NCBI RefSeq assembly: GCF_005844085.1
Contig: NZ_VCDI01000008.1
Coordinates: 1 to 64,000, forward strand
Reading direction: 5' to 3'
DNA: 64,000 bases
Source: Lichenicoccus roseus
Lineage (GTDB): Bacteria > Pseudomonadota > Alphaproteobacteria > Acetobacterales > Acetobacteraceae
Shown: positions 16,219-25,824 of the stretch, piece after piece
Numbering within the stretch: the stretch's first letter is position 1
How the letters are laid out: the number at the start of each line of letters is the position of its first letter
The notes under the pieces: generated by a model
The model's input: only the letters and a program-made list of their open reading frames with translations
Database searches by the model: none
Told to the model about the DNA's origin: nothing
Translations under genes and position numbers: made by a program

Positions 16219-17447
16219 ACTATTTCCTGATTGCGGTCGGCGGCGCGATCGGCAGCGTCCTGCGCGCCTGGATCGGGTCCCTCATGGTCGCGCTGACAGG
16301 GCCTGCCTTCCCCTGGGGGACGATCCTTATCAACATCGTCGGCTCGTTCGTGATCGGTTTCTTTGGAACGTTGACGGCAACTGATGGTCGTTTCGCGGTG
16401 CCATTCGATATACGGGCCTTTGTGATGGTCGGAATCTGTGGCGGCTTCACCACCTTTTCCTCTTTCAGCCTGCAGACGCTTGAGCTGGCCCGCGATGGCC
16501 GTACCGGTCAGGCGCTCGGCAATATCGTGCTCTCGGTGGTGCTTTGCCTTGGGAGCGTAGCGGCTGCCTACTCGTTGGCGCTCCTCCTTCGTACTTCGCG
16601 ACTGGGGGCAATCAGCGACGCGGCACCGGGGACGATGAGTAGCAGCACCTTGGTGGCGCTGCATCGTCCGGAGAGCGTCTCGAACATGCTCGCGGTTGCA
16701 GATCAGCTCATGGCAGTCGAGGGCGGGCAAACGATCGCACTCGCCATAGATGGACCCGTTCTGGCCGATCTGCAGCTGACCGAGGAGGTGCAGACAAAAG
16801 AACGCCGCCGGGCCGTGTCCGAGCAGCGGCGCGACTGGGTCAAAGCGATGCGCAGTACACTCGACGGCTGGGTCTCGGGGGAGCGGGCCAAAGGACGCAG
16901 CGCGCGGTGGATCGAGGTGCATGGCGACGGAACACTTGCGGTCGCCGAGCATGGCCGTAGTGCTCACCTGCTGCTTCTGGAACAGAAGCCCGGTGACAGG
17001 GCGGCTCGGGAACGGGTCCACGAAGCTCTGGTCCGCTCCGGACGCCCGATACTTCTGCTCCCGGCGAGTACGGTGGCACCCATCGGATGCTGCATGGCCA
17101 TTGCGTGGGAGGGTGGCGTCCATGACCGCAAGGTCGTCCGGACGGTTGCGCCCCTCCTATCGAAGGCCAAGCGGGTTGTGGTGCTCCAGATCGGGGACGC
17201 CGCCGAGGTTATGGGTCTGGAGGATGTTCTTGGCGGCATGCCATTCGAAGTGGTGACAGCACCCTCCCAGCCGGACAGCGAGGTGGGTGCGAAATTGGTG
17301 GAAATGGCACACGAAGCCGGCGCGGATCTGCTCGTCATGGGCAGCTACAGCCACGGCAGCCTCCGGGAGCAGCTCTTCGACGGTGCCACGGAAGGGGTGC
17401 TGCGCAGCGCCGATCTTCCTGTCCTCATGCAGCATCAGGACGCCTGA
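16212..17447 (+). CDS. crcB: Fusion: CrcB/FluC fluoride channel + universal stress protein
   Basis: Residues 1-128 are a complete FluC fluoride channel: four helices with [11 protein letters not shown], the conserved asparagine N41 in LINIVGSF and FTTFSSF (79-85), which carries the pore phenylalanines. Residues about 145-411 form a UspA-type double domain ending in [26 protein letters not shown] and a PVLMQH tail, with the glycine-rich nucleotide loop. There is no stop or frameshift between the parts. FluC normally stands alone at about 125 residues and works as a dual-topology dimer. The C-terminal domain could report nucleotide or stress state to the channel. Confidence 0.88.
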   Translation: MLNYFLIAVGGAIGSVLRAWIGSLMVALTGPAFPWGTILINIVGSFVIGFFGTLTATDGRFAVPFDIRAFVMVGICGGFTTFSSFSLQTLELARDGRTGQALGNIVLSVVLCLGSVAAAYSLALLLRTSRLGAISDAAPGTMSSSTLVALHRPESVSNMLAVADQLMAVEGGQTIALAIDGPVLADLQLTEEVQTKERRRAVSEQRRDWVKAMRSTLDGWVSGERAKGRSARWIEVHGDGTLAVAEHGRSAHLLLLEQKPGDRAARERVHEALVRSGRPILLLPASTVAPIGCCMAIAWEGGVHDRKVVRTVAPLLSKAKRVVVLQIGDAAEVMGLEDVLGGMPFEVVTAPSQPDSEVGAKLVEMAHEAGADLLVMGSYSHGSLREQLFDGATEGVLRSADLPVLMQHQDA

Positions 17448-17448
17448 A

Positions 17449-18263
17449 ATGGATCATATCGCGTGCATTCTAAACGATTCTGCAACGGCTCGATCCGTGC
17501 TGCAGACAGGAGCTCTGCTTTCCCTCAAATACGGATGTAGCCGGGCGCGCATTCTACATCCGAGACCCGGCTGCGATCCGAGCTTCATGCCGACTGAGGA
17601 GGTAATGACCGACGACCGGCGCAAGCGGTTTGCCCACTACCAGGACACTCAGTCAGCCGAACTCAGCCGCATCTTCCAGGCTTGGAAATCAGATAACGGC
17701 AGTGCACTGGTCTTTGAATAAGTTGAAGGTATTGTAGCCGACATCGTAACTCTGGCAGCCCGCGAGGCACGACTAGTCGTGGCCGGCGCCGCGGAGGGCC
17801 TGAACCAACCACGGCGGCCGCAACGATTCAGACAGTGCTGGTAGAACGCACTAGCGCGATCGTCGTGGTTCCGGTGGAACCACCTCGGACGATCGGCGCC
17901 CGCCCCGCAGTCGCCTGGAAGGCTGGCGTCCAGCTCGATGCGGCGATCGATCAGGCTCTGAAGCTTCTTCTAATGGCGGAACAGGTACACGTGCTGCTCG
18001 AGGCACAACAAGCCCGGGATGACGTAAAGCTACAGGATCTGCTAACGACCCTGCGGCGGAACGGCGTTCCCATCGAACTCCATCATGTTGAGCTCGGTGG
18101 TCGTCATGCTGGAGAGCTCCTGGTTCAAGCGGCGTATAAAGCAGGTTGCGATTTGCTGGTGATGGGAGCCCACACGCAATCTTGGTTCAGCGACCTTCTC
18201 ATCGGCGGAACGTCGAAGGATGTTCTCGCTCACCTTGACCTTCCGGTTCTTCTGCATGGCTAG
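17449..18263 (+). pseudogene. Universal stress protein gene broken by a stop and a frameshift
   Basis: The ATG lies one base after the crcB-usp stop. The first 90 codons read as the front half of a Usp protein (MDHIACILNDSATARSVLQ...) and stop at TAA 17719-17721. Usp-like residues continue beyond the stop in the same frame (VADIVTLAAREARLVVAG) until about 17820. There the frame shifts and the second half (QTVLVERTSAIVVVPVE to DLLVMGAHTQSW, ending in PVLLHG) continues to 18263. The intact gene would encode a double-domain Usp of about 270 residues. A more decayed copy of its second half is found at 33.9 kb. Confidence 0.75.
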
Positions 18264-18614
18264 GCTACACGAACGACGGGATCGACTGGCTCCGCAGGTT
18301 CGCTACGACCATGCCGTACGCGGCCAAATGCCCTCGACCTGGGGAACTCCATGACCGTCTCCGACGGCACGAAGGAAGCAGCATCATGCGAAATCACGAG
18401 CATCCCTGCCGCCTGTCATAAATGTCTGGCCGCCGCAGAGACATCATCCGTGAAGCAGCGAGCGCGATCCGGCATTTCCAGATCTAAAAGAAGTCTCACT
18501 TTCTCCGGCGTGAGTATGCAGGCCTCCTTAGTTCGTGTCATGTTACTGCAGCTGATAACGGTCTATCTCGCTCACCCTGACCGCCTGTGCGGAGCATCGT
18601 CGATCGTAAACCGG
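18264..18614. other. Leader region before cyoA
   Basis: No separate gene is seen. A frame in phase with cyoA is open from an ATG at 18351, but the residues before the lipoprotein signal are not like CyoA and there is no good ribosome site. This is therefore more likely the untranslated and promoter region of the cyo operon. Confidence 0.4.
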
Positions 18615-19541
18615 GTGCGGAGTATTCTGTCTGGCGCCATCCTGACAGGCGCAGCCTTATCGCTGGCCGGATGCGGCGCACTCAATCGCGGCTTTCTGTT
18701 CCCAGCCGGTCCCATTGCTGGCGCGATCCGTCATGAATGGATCGTTGTTTGCTTCATCATGCTCTTCGTGATCGGCCCGGTTCTACTGCTGGTGCCCCTG
18801 GTCGCTTGGCACTACCGGTTGTCAAACACTCGGAGCGCCTACCGGCCGCAGTGGGGATTCAGCTGGTCACTCGAGGGCCTGATCTGGATCCCGCCCAGCG
18901 CCATCGTTGTGATCCTGGCGGCCTTTCTTTGGCGTGATACCCACCGGCTGGATCCCTACAAGCGGCTCCCTGGTCACGCGTTGGAGATCCAGGCAATCGC
19001 CGCGGACTGGAAGTGGATCTTCATCTACCCGGAGCAGGGTATTGCCAGCGTGAACCGCCTGGTGATACCTGCCGGGCGTCCGGTGCATCTCAGCCTGACC
19101 AGCGCCACGGTCATGCAGTCGATCCTGATGCCTCGACTGGCCGGGCAGATCTACGCCATGGCGGGAATGCGGACACAGCTGTCGCTACAGGCCGACCGCT
19201 CCGGCCGCTTCCTTGGCGAGAACGTGCAGTTCAACGGCATGGGTTTCCAGAATGAGAAGTTCGCGGTGGATGCCATGGACGGGGCCGAATATGCACATTG
19301 GCTGGCGGAGATGCACGCCGAGCCGGATCGGCTGGGCGCTACGGAATACGAGACGCTGACCCGCCGTACTACACTGCCGCATCCGCTCGCTTTCGGCGCG
19401 GTCGAACCCGATTTGTTCGATCACGTGGTGATGCTGGCGCAGAAAAGCGGTCACGCGCTGGAGGTCGAGAAGCTGCCGGCGCTTCCCCTGCCGATGGCGG
19501 TGAGCCGGGACGTGCCACACGACCAGGGGATGCCACCATGA
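18615..19541 (+). CDS. cyoA: Cytochrome bo3 ubiquinol oxidase subunit II
   Basis: The protein has a lipoprotein signal (LSLAGCGAL), two membrane helices and a cupredoxin domain of about 200 residues. The CuA ligands are missing, as expected for a quinol oxidase, and DWKWIFIYPEQGIASVN is typical of CyoA. The GTG at 18615 places the signal peptide at the N-terminus, but it lacks a clear ribosome site, so longer forms from 18351 or 18504 remain possible. The ATGA overlap with cyoB shows coupling. Confidence 0.9.
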   Translation: MRSILSGAILTGAALSLAGCGALNRGFLFPAGPIAGAIRHEWIVVCFIMLFVIGPVLLLVPLVAWHYRLSNTRSAYRPQWGFSWSLEGLIWIPPSAIVVILAAFLWRDTHRLDPYKRLPGHALEIQAIAADWKWIFIYPEQGIASVNRLVIPAGRPVHLSLTSATVMQSILMPRLAGQIYAMAGMRTQLSLQADRSGRFLGENVQFNGMGFQNEKFAVDAMDGAEYAHWLAEMHAEPDRLGATEYETLTRRTTLPHPLAFGAVEPDLFDHVVMLAQKSGHALEVEKLPALPLPMAVSRDVPHDQGMPP

Positions 19542-21625
19542 CCGGCCCGACCATCACCGGCTTCCTGCTCGGCAGCCTTAGCTGGGGGGCGCTGCCATTT
19601 GTGCGAGCCTGGCGCGAGCCGAACATCAGCGAAATCATCGGCGCGGGAGCCGGGTCGATCGTGGTGATCGGCGCGGTGGTGACCATTGCGCTCATCACCT
19701 GGCTACAAGCTTGGGAGTATCTGTGGACGCAGTGGTTCACCAGCCTCGATCACAAGAAGATCGGCATCATGTATATCGTGATCGCCCTCGTCATGTTGTC
19801 GCGCGCCCTGATCGAGGCGGTGCTGATCCGCAGCCAGCAGGCGGCGGCGATCAACGGGCCCGGCTTCGTCGAGCCCGGGCACTTCGCGCAGCTGTTCTCG
19901 ACACACGGCTCCATCATGATCTTTTTCATGGCGATGCCATTCCTGACCGGGATGGTCAACTATGTCGTGCCGCTGCAGATCGGTGCGCGGGATATGGCAT
20001 TTCCCTACCTCAACTCGGTCGGGCTCTGGCTCACGGCCGGAGGGTCAGGATTGATGATGGCGTCCCTAGTGGTGGGCGAATTTTCCACCGGCGGATGGAG
20101 TGGCTACCCGCCCTACACGGAACTGAACTTTAGCGGTGGACCGGGGCCGGACTACTGGATCTGGGCTATAACCCTGGCCTCGATCGGCTCCACAACCGCA
20201 GGGATCAACATCGCCTGCACGATTTACAAGTTCCGGGCTCCCGGCATGACCTTCCTGCGGATGCCGTTGTTCTGCTGGACTGCAGTGTGCACCGCGATCC
20301 TGATGATCTTTGCCATGCCGCCTCTTACGGTGGCGACGGCGCTTCTCGCCGCAGACCGATATCTTGGAACGCATTTCTTCACCGATGATCTCGGTGGAAA
20401 CATGATGAATTATGTCAACTTGTTCTGGCTGTTCGGTCATCCTGAAGTCTACATCGTAGTGCTGCCTTCCTTCGGGGTTTATTCCGAGGTTGTCTCGGCT
20501 TTTTCATCTAAAGAGCTATACGGCTATAAGTCGCTCGTCATCGCGACCATGGCGATCGGCGTGCTGTCCTTCACCGTGTGGCTGCACCACTTCTTCACCA
20601 TGGGGCAGAGCGCTGACATCAATGCGGTGTTTGGTATCGCGACCATGGCGATTGCCATTCCGACGGGCGTCAAGATCTACGATTGGATCTTCACCATGTT
20701 CCGTGGCGAGGTGCGGTTCACGCCGCCAATGGTACTGTCGCTCGCCTTCATGGTTACTTTCGTGCTGGGCGGGTTCACTGGGGTGATCCTAGCAACGCCG
20801 CCGCTAAATTACATGGTTCACAACACGCTTTTCGTTGTGGCGCATTTCCACAACATGCTCATCCCCGGCACTCTCTACGGCCTGCTCGCCGGCTATATGT
20901 ACTGGTTCCCGAAGGCCTTCGGCTTCCGGCTGAACGAGCGCTTGGGCTGGATCAGCGCAGGTTGCTGGATCACCGGCTTCTACCTCGCGTTCTTTCCACT
21001 CTACGTCCTTGGTGCCTCAGGCATGGCTCGGCGTACGCATGAGGTCTTCGATCCAGCGTTTCGCCCGTGGCTCTACGTGGCTCTTTTTGGCGCTTTCGTG
21101 CTGTTCACTGCGCTCGTGACGCTGTTTGTCCAGCTCTTCGTGTCCATCCGCGATCGCCACGCCAACATGGTAGCGGTCGGTGACCCGTGGGATGCCCGCG
21201 GGCTCGAATGGTCGGTGGCCGCCCCACCACCCGAGTGGAATTTCGCCGTCATACCGCAGGTGGAAAGTCGCGACGCCTTCTACTGGCGCAAACGTAATCG
21301 CGAGGCTTACAAGCCGGTTGACCATTACCAAGACATTGAGCTGCCGAAGCCGAGCGCTTGCGGCGTCATTGTAGGTTTGTCCGCCGCAGCCTGCGGTTTC
21401 GGCTTGGTCTGGCGCATCTGGTGGCTGGTTGCGCTGTTCGGGGCCGTCGTCGTGGCCACCGTGATCATCCGCTCATTCCTGCGTGACGTTACGCGCACAA
21501 TCCCAGCCGCGGAGGTGGAGGCGTTCGATCGGCGCTGGCTGGCCCAGGCGCACTATGCGAAGCCGGTATCGCGCCAGCGCGAAATGTCCCGACGCAACGA
21601 GGGGCTAGCTGAATGGACAGCGTAG
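19538..21625 (+). CDS. cyoB: Cytochrome bo3 ubiquinol oxidase subunit I
   Basis: The 695-residue protein contains all haem-copper ligands: FSTHGSIMIFF for the low-spin haem, GHPEVYIVVLPSFG for CuB with the tyrosine cross-link, the HH pair in VWLHHFFTMG and VVAHFHNMLIPG. HPEVY marks it as A-class. It pumps protons while oxidising quinol. The start is the ATG at 19538, which overlaps the cyoA stop; an open extension upstream is only a shadow of cyoA. Confidence 0.96.
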   Translation: MTGPTITGFLLGSLSWGALPFVRAWREPNISEIIGAGAGSIVVIGAVVTIALITWLQAWEYLWTQWFTSLDHKKIGIMYIVIALVMLSRALIEAVLIRSQQAAAINGPGFVEPGHFAQLFSTHGSIMIFFMAMPFLTGMVNYVVPLQIGARDMAFPYLNSVGLWLTAGGSGLMMASLVVGEFSTGGWSGYPPYTELNFSGGPGPDYWIWAITLASIGSTTAGINIACTIYKFRAPGMTFLRMPLFCWTAVCTAILMIFAMPPLTVATALLAADRYLGTHFFTDDLGGNMMNYVNLFWLFGHPEVYIVVLPSFGVYSEVVSAFSSKELYGYKSLVIATMAIGVLSFTVWLHHFFTMGQSADINAVFGIATMAIAIPTGVKIYDWIFTMFRGEVRFTPPMVLSLAFMVTFVLGGFTGVILATPPLNYMVHNTLFVVAHFHNMLIPGTLYGLLAGYMYWFPKAFGFRLNERLGWISAGCWITGFYLAFFPLYVLGASGMARRTHEVFDPAFRPWLYVALFGAFVLFTALVTLFVQLFVSIRDRHANMVAVGDPWDARGLEWSVAAPPPEWNFAVIPQVESRDAFYWRKRNREAYKPVDHYQDIELPKPSACGVIVGLSAAACGFGLVWRIWWLVALFGAVVVATVIIRSFLRDVTRTIPAAEVEAFDRRWLAQAHYAKPVSRQREMSRRNEGLAEWTA

Positions 21626-22260
21626 GCCCACAACTCCGCCATGCCGGGCTTAATCTGGAGGACGATCCGCGCGAGAGCAGGCATCAGGTCGAGAGTGACG
21701 TATTTGGCTTCTGGATCTTCCTGATGAGCGACGCCGTGATCTTTGCGCTGCTTTTCGCCCTCTACGGCACCATGCTAGGCGCCCGGGCCGGAGGGCCTGG
21801 ACCAGCAGATGAATTCAAGATCGGCTCCGCTTTTGTCGAGACGCTGATCCTGCTCACCTCCTCTTTTACTTTCGGCATGACCTCTCTCTGCCTCAAGCGG
21901 GACCACAAGCCGCAGCGGCTTACGCTTTGGCTCGCGCTGACGCTGTTACTCGGCCTCGCCTTCCTTGGTATGGAGATCCACGATTTTGTCACCATGGTGT
22001 CACATGGTGCGACTGCCAGCCGCAGCGCCTTCCTGTCCGGCTTCTTTGTCCTGGTGGGAGTGCATGGATTGCACGTCACGTTTGGTTCGCTCTGGATCCT
22101 GGTAATGGTGGCGCAGGTTGCAACTCTCGGCCGCGACGCGAAGGTGAAGATCAACCTCATCCGGTTGTCGCTGTTCTGGCACTTCCTCGACGTGATCTGG
22201 GTCGCGATCTTTTCCGTAGTCTACCTCCAAGGGTTGATTGTTCCCGGAGGTGGGTCATGA
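21613..22260 (+). CDS. cyoC: Cytochrome bo3 ubiquinol oxidase subunit III
   Basis: The 215-residue protein has five membrane helices. FGFWIFLMSDAVIFALLFA, FVLVGVHGLHVTFG and FWHFLDVIWVAIF are standard subunit III motifs. It overlaps cyoB by 13 bases and cyoD by four. Confidence 0.95.
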   Translation: MDSVGPQLRHAGLNLEDDPRESRHQVESDVFGFWIFLMSDAVIFALLFALYGTMLGARAGGPGPADEFKIGSAFVETLILLTSSFTFGMTSLCLKRDHKPQRLTLWLALTLLLGLAFLGMEIHDFVTMVSHGATASRSAFLSGFFVLVGVHGLHVTFGSLWILVMVAQVATLGRDAKVKINLIRLSLFWHFLDVIWVAIFSVVYLQGLIVPGGGS

Positions 22261-22574
22261 GCACACCGCGCAGGCGGCGGACCGAAACGCTCCCTTACGT
22301 CATCGGCTACGGCCTGTCGCTGCTGCTGACAAGCATCGCGTTCGGTCTGGTTTGGCAGCACGTGCTCTCGGGCCACACTGCGCTGTTTGCCGTACTTGGC
22401 CTTGGCCTGGCACAAATACTGGTACATTTTCGCTGCTTCCTGCACATCGACTTGCGCCGCAACAGCCTGCCTGACCTCCAACTGCTTCTGTTCTCTTCCA
22501 TGATCATAGCATTGATGGTTAGTGGAACACTCGTTGTGCTGATCAACCTTCACAGCCGGATGATGGGACCATGA
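22257..22574 (+). CDS. cyoD: Cytochrome bo3 ubiquinol oxidase subunit IV
   Basis: The 105-residue protein has three membrane helices and QILVHFRCFLHID, the mark of CyoD. The ATG at 22257 overlaps the cyoC stop. No cyoE haem O synthase follows, so that function must be encoded elsewhere. The next 260 bases hold no gene that I can support. Confidence 0.93.
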   Translation: MSTPRRRRTETLPYVIGYGLSLLLTSIAFGLVWQHVLSGHTALFAVLGLGLAQILVHFRCFLHIDLRRNSLPDLQLLLFSSMIIALMVSGTLVVLINLHSRMMGP

Positions 22575-22834
22575 TTCGGTGGCATCCCCTGGCGCCTGGC
22601 CCCCTCCCGGTCAATGATTTCCAGCCCTCACGGGAGATCTCTGCCTAAACGATCAGCCGAGGCTGTACCCTCGCGGCGGACGCGCGATATTGGCCAGATC
22701 ACTAGAGCTGTCCTGCCGGCCACGCCAGGAACTATCCGCCCACCAAAGTCGTCTTCCGTATTCCATCGAAGCTCAGCTAGCGCAAGGTCATTGATCGGCT
22801 CGCGCCCTGCTGCATCCACCGAGAAGGATTTACC

Positions 22835-23827
22835 ATGGGCAAAATCGTCGTCATCACGGGCGCCGGGGCCGGCGTAGGCCGAGCGACCGTCGACGAGTTC
22901 GTCCGTCAAGGGTACGATGTGGGCCTGCTGGCTCGCGATCAGGACAGACTCGACCAGGCGGCCGCGCACGCACGAGGATGTGGCGTACGGGCGCTGCCGG
23001 TTTCCACTGATGTTGCCGACGCTGCCGCAGTTGAAGCTGCTGCCACCAAAATCGAGGACGAACTCGGACCGATTGACGTCTGGGTCAATGTCGCTATGGC
23101 GACCGTGTTCGCGCCGGTCAGCAAGCTGACGCCGCAGGAGTTCGAGCGGGGCACCCGAGTGACGTATCTCGGTCAGGTCCATGGCACAATGTCGGCGCTG
23201 AAGCGGATGCGTAAGCGCAATCGCGGCACGATTGTCAATGTGGGTTCGGCACTCGGCTATCGGTCCGTGCCGCTGCAGTCAATCTATTGCGGCGCAAAGT
23301 TCGCGATCCGCGGCTTCACCGATGCGCTTCGTTCGGAAATCATCCATGACAAGCTCGATGTGCATCTCACAATGGTCGACCTTCCGGCCGTCAACACGCC
23401 GCAGTTTGACTGGGCGATGAACAAGATGGGCTTCAAGGCAAAGCCGGTCGCCCCGATTTATCAACCTGAGGTGCCGGCGCGGGCAATCTTTTTTGCCGCC
23501 ACGCACCGTCGCCGCCAAGTCTGGGTTGGATATCCGACGGTGCAGGCGATTTTGGCAAATCGGATTGCGCCGGGCCTAATCGACAAGTATTTGGCCAAGG
23601 CGGGATACTCCGGGCAACTAACCGACGAGAAACTCGGGCCGAACGCTCCAGCAAACCTGTTTGAGCCTGTCCCGGGTGCCTACGCGGCGCACGGTCGGTT
23701 TGATAACCGTTCGAAGAGCCGCAGCTGGGAGATGTTTACCGACCGCCACCGTACGGCCTTCTGGGCGGCGGCTGGCATCGGTCTTGTCGTCGTCGTCCAC
23801 CAGATTGCCAAACGGCTCGATATCTAG
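22835..23827 (+). CDS. Short-chain dehydrogenase/reductase
   Basis: The 330-residue protein opens with the NAD(P) loop VVITGAGAGVGRA. It has an N-V-A region (WVNVAMATVF), a serine in VNVGSALGYRSVP and the catalytic YCGAK. The tail of about 80 residues ends in a hydrophobic helix (AFWAAAGIGLVVVVHQI), a common extension in SDRs clustered with GMC oxidoreductases. It starts at an ATG with GAAGGA upstream. It lies in line with the GH15 and GMC genes. Substrate unknown. Confidence 0.9.
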   Translation: MGKIVVITGAGAGVGRATVDEFVRQGYDVGLLARDQDRLDQAAAHARGCGVRALPVSTDVADAAAVEAAATKIEDELGPIDVWVNVAMATVFAPVSKLTPQEFERGTRVTYLGQVHGTMSALKRMRKRNRGTIVNVGSALGYRSVPLQSIYCGAKFAIRGFTDALRSEIIHDKLDVHLTMVDLPAVNTPQFDWAMNKMGFKAKPVAPIYQPEVPARAIFFAATHRRRQVWVGYPTVQAILANRIAPGLIDKYLAKAGYSGQLTDEKLGPNAPANLFEPVPGAYAAHGRFDNRSKSRSWEMFTDRHRTAFWAAAGIGLVVVVHQIAKRLDI

Positions 23828-23982
23828 TCGCGACCAATCGATCTATTGGCGGCAATACCGGGCACCGGGGTTGCCGTATGGGCGGGGCAGATCGCCCCTT
23901 TTCCATACGAGGCCATCATCCCCAGCATAAGAACGGACGCAGCGATGCCTCTCACACAACACTCCCGGGCCGTCAACACGCT

Positions 23983-25779
23983 ATGAGCAGCCCGATCGAG
24001 GATTATGCGCTGGTCGGCGATGGCGAAACTGCCGCTCTGGTCAACCGGGACGGTTCCATTGATTGGCTCTGCTGGCCGCGATTTGACAGCGACACGTGTT
24101 TCTCCGCGTTGCTCGGGACTCCGGATAACGGTGCGTGGCTCATTGCGCCGGTCGCCGGCGTGACGCAAACGAAGCGTCGATACCAGGAAGACACACTGGT
24201 CGTTGAGACCGACTTCGACACGACTGACGGCACCGTGCGGCTGATCGATTTCATGCCGATGCGCGATGCTGGCCCGGTGTCGTCGCTAATACGGATTGTC
24301 GAGGGGGTGACCGGAACAGTGACCCTCCGGTTCGACATGCGGCTACGCTTTGACTACGGGTCGTTGCTGCCCTGGTCGGAGCCGTACGGAAACGGCCTCG
24401 TCGCGAAAGTCGGCGCAGATCTGCTGGTCCTTTACGCAACGGTTCCGGTCACTGTGCGGTCGCATGTCGCGAGCGCACAGTTCAGCGTTCGATCAGGCGA
24501 CCGGCTTAGTTTCGTGCTTCGCCACGGCTCGGCACATCGAGAAGTTCCCAGCCCAATCGATGTCGACGCGGCGCTGGAGGCAACGCAGCAGAATTGGCGT
24601 GAGTGGATCGGCCGCTTCGATAGTACTAGGACCGATTGGCCGGGCGTGGTGAAGCGCTCGCTTATTACGCTGAGGGCGATGGTTCACCAGCCGAGTGGCG
24701 GGATCGTTGCGGCGCCGACCACTTCGCTTCCGGAAGCTCCCGGCGGCAAGATGAACTGGGACTACCGCTACAGCTGGCTCCGCGATGGGACGTTCACGCT
24801 CGGCGCGCTGCTGAACGCTGGCTTCAGGGAAGAGGCCGCGAGGTGGCGTGACTGGCTGCTGCGAGCCGTCGCCGGATCGCCGCAGCGGATGCGCATCATG
24901 TATCGTGTCGACGGGTCGAGGCACCTTTCGGAATGGGAGGTCGACACCCTAGCCGGCTATCGATACGCGTCACCGGTACGGGTCGGAAATGCAGCGTCGA
25001 CGCAGCACCAAATTGACGTCTACGGCGAGGTTCTGGACTCGCTGCATCTGGCGCGGCTCGGGGGTATCGAGCCCAACACGGAGGAGCGTTCCGTATCGCT
25101 TGCAATCGTCCGGCATCTCGAGACGGTGTGGAACAGCGAGGGTTCCGGCGTCTGGGAATCCCGCGAGACGCCCCGGCAATACACCTATTCCAAGGTCATG
25201 GCATGGGTCGGCGTCGACCGGATGCTTCGTATGCTCGAGCAGGACGGTCCTGGTTCCGGGGACGTCGACCGCACCGAACTCGAGCGTCTCAAGGCGCTGC
25301 GCCAGACCATCCATGACGAGGTCTGCCGCGAGGGGTGGAATGAGGGGTTAGGAACGTTCACGCAATATTACGGCGGCCAGGAGCTCGATGCCAGCCTGCT
25401 GCTCATCCCGCTGGTCGGCTTCCTGCCGGCGGATGATCCGCGCATCGTGGCGACGACCGGCGCCATACAGCGCGAGTTGTCCGAGGGCGGGCTGATCCGA
25501 CGCACCAAGGCCAAGCCGAGCGGTCCAAGCGAAGGCGCCTTCCTGGCCTGCTCCTGCTGGATGGCCGACTGCCTCAGGATGCAGGGGCGCGCCGGGGAAG
25601 CACGGGCGCAGTTCGAGCGAGTCCTGGCGGTTTGCAACGACGTCGATCTGCTGTCGGAGGAGTACAACGTACCGGCTGGACACCTTGCAGGCAACTTTCC
25701 GCAGGCGCTGACCCATCTGGCTGTCGTCAACACCGCGCTCGGGCTGTGTGGCCCGGTGCTGCATCGTGGCGGCGGCTGA
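23983..25779 (+). CDS. Glycoside hydrolase family 15 (glucoamylase/trehalase-like)
   Basis: The 598-residue protein has the N-terminal beta-sandwich of cytosolic GH15 enzymes (IEDYALVGDGETAALVNRDGSIDWLCWPRFDS) and an (alpha/alpha)6 barrel with WDYRYSWLRDGTF. The C-terminal catalytic region reads LLSEEYNVPAG followed by GNFPQALTHLA. No signal peptide is seen, so it acts inside the cell. The relatives include trehalases and glucoamylases; the sugar is not readable. The ATG at 23983 was chosen because homologous sequence begins there. Confidence 0.92.
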   Translation: MSSPIEDYALVGDGETAALVNRDGSIDWLCWPRFDSDTCFSALLGTPDNGAWLIAPVAGVTQTKRRYQEDTLVVETDFDTTDGTVRLIDFMPMRDAGPVSSLIRIVEGVTGTVTLRFDMRLRFDYGSLLPWSEPYGNGLVAKVGADLLVLYATVPVTVRSHVASAQFSVRSGDRLSFVLRHGSAHREVPSPIDVDAALEATQQNWREWIGRFDSTRTDWPGVVKRSLITLRAMVHQPSGGIVAAPTTSLPEAPGGKMNWDYRYSWLRDGTFTLGALLNAGFREEAARWRDWLLRAVAGSPQRMRIMYRVDGSRHLSEWEVDTLAGYRYASPVRVGNAASTQHQIDVYGEVLDSLHLARLGGIEPNTEERSVSLAIVRHLETVWNSEGSGVWESRETPRQYTYSKVMAWVGVDRMLRMLEQDGPGSGDVDRTELERLKALRQTIHDEVCREGWNEGLGTFTQYYGGQELDASLLLIPLVGFLPADDPRIVATTGAIQRELSEGGLIRRTKAKPSGPSEGAFLACSCWMADCLRMQGRAGEARAQFERVLAVCNDVDLLSEEYNVPAGHLAGNFPQALTHLAVVNTALGLCGPVLHRGGG

Positions 25780-25824
25780 GCGTCGAACAGGCAGGTATCG
25801 AAACCGGACAGGCGGGTTCATCAC

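Noticed and set aside
18351-18614. N-terminal extension of CyoA
   Set aside because: The residues do not resemble CyoA and would place the lipoprotein signal far inside the protein; treated as leader DNA.
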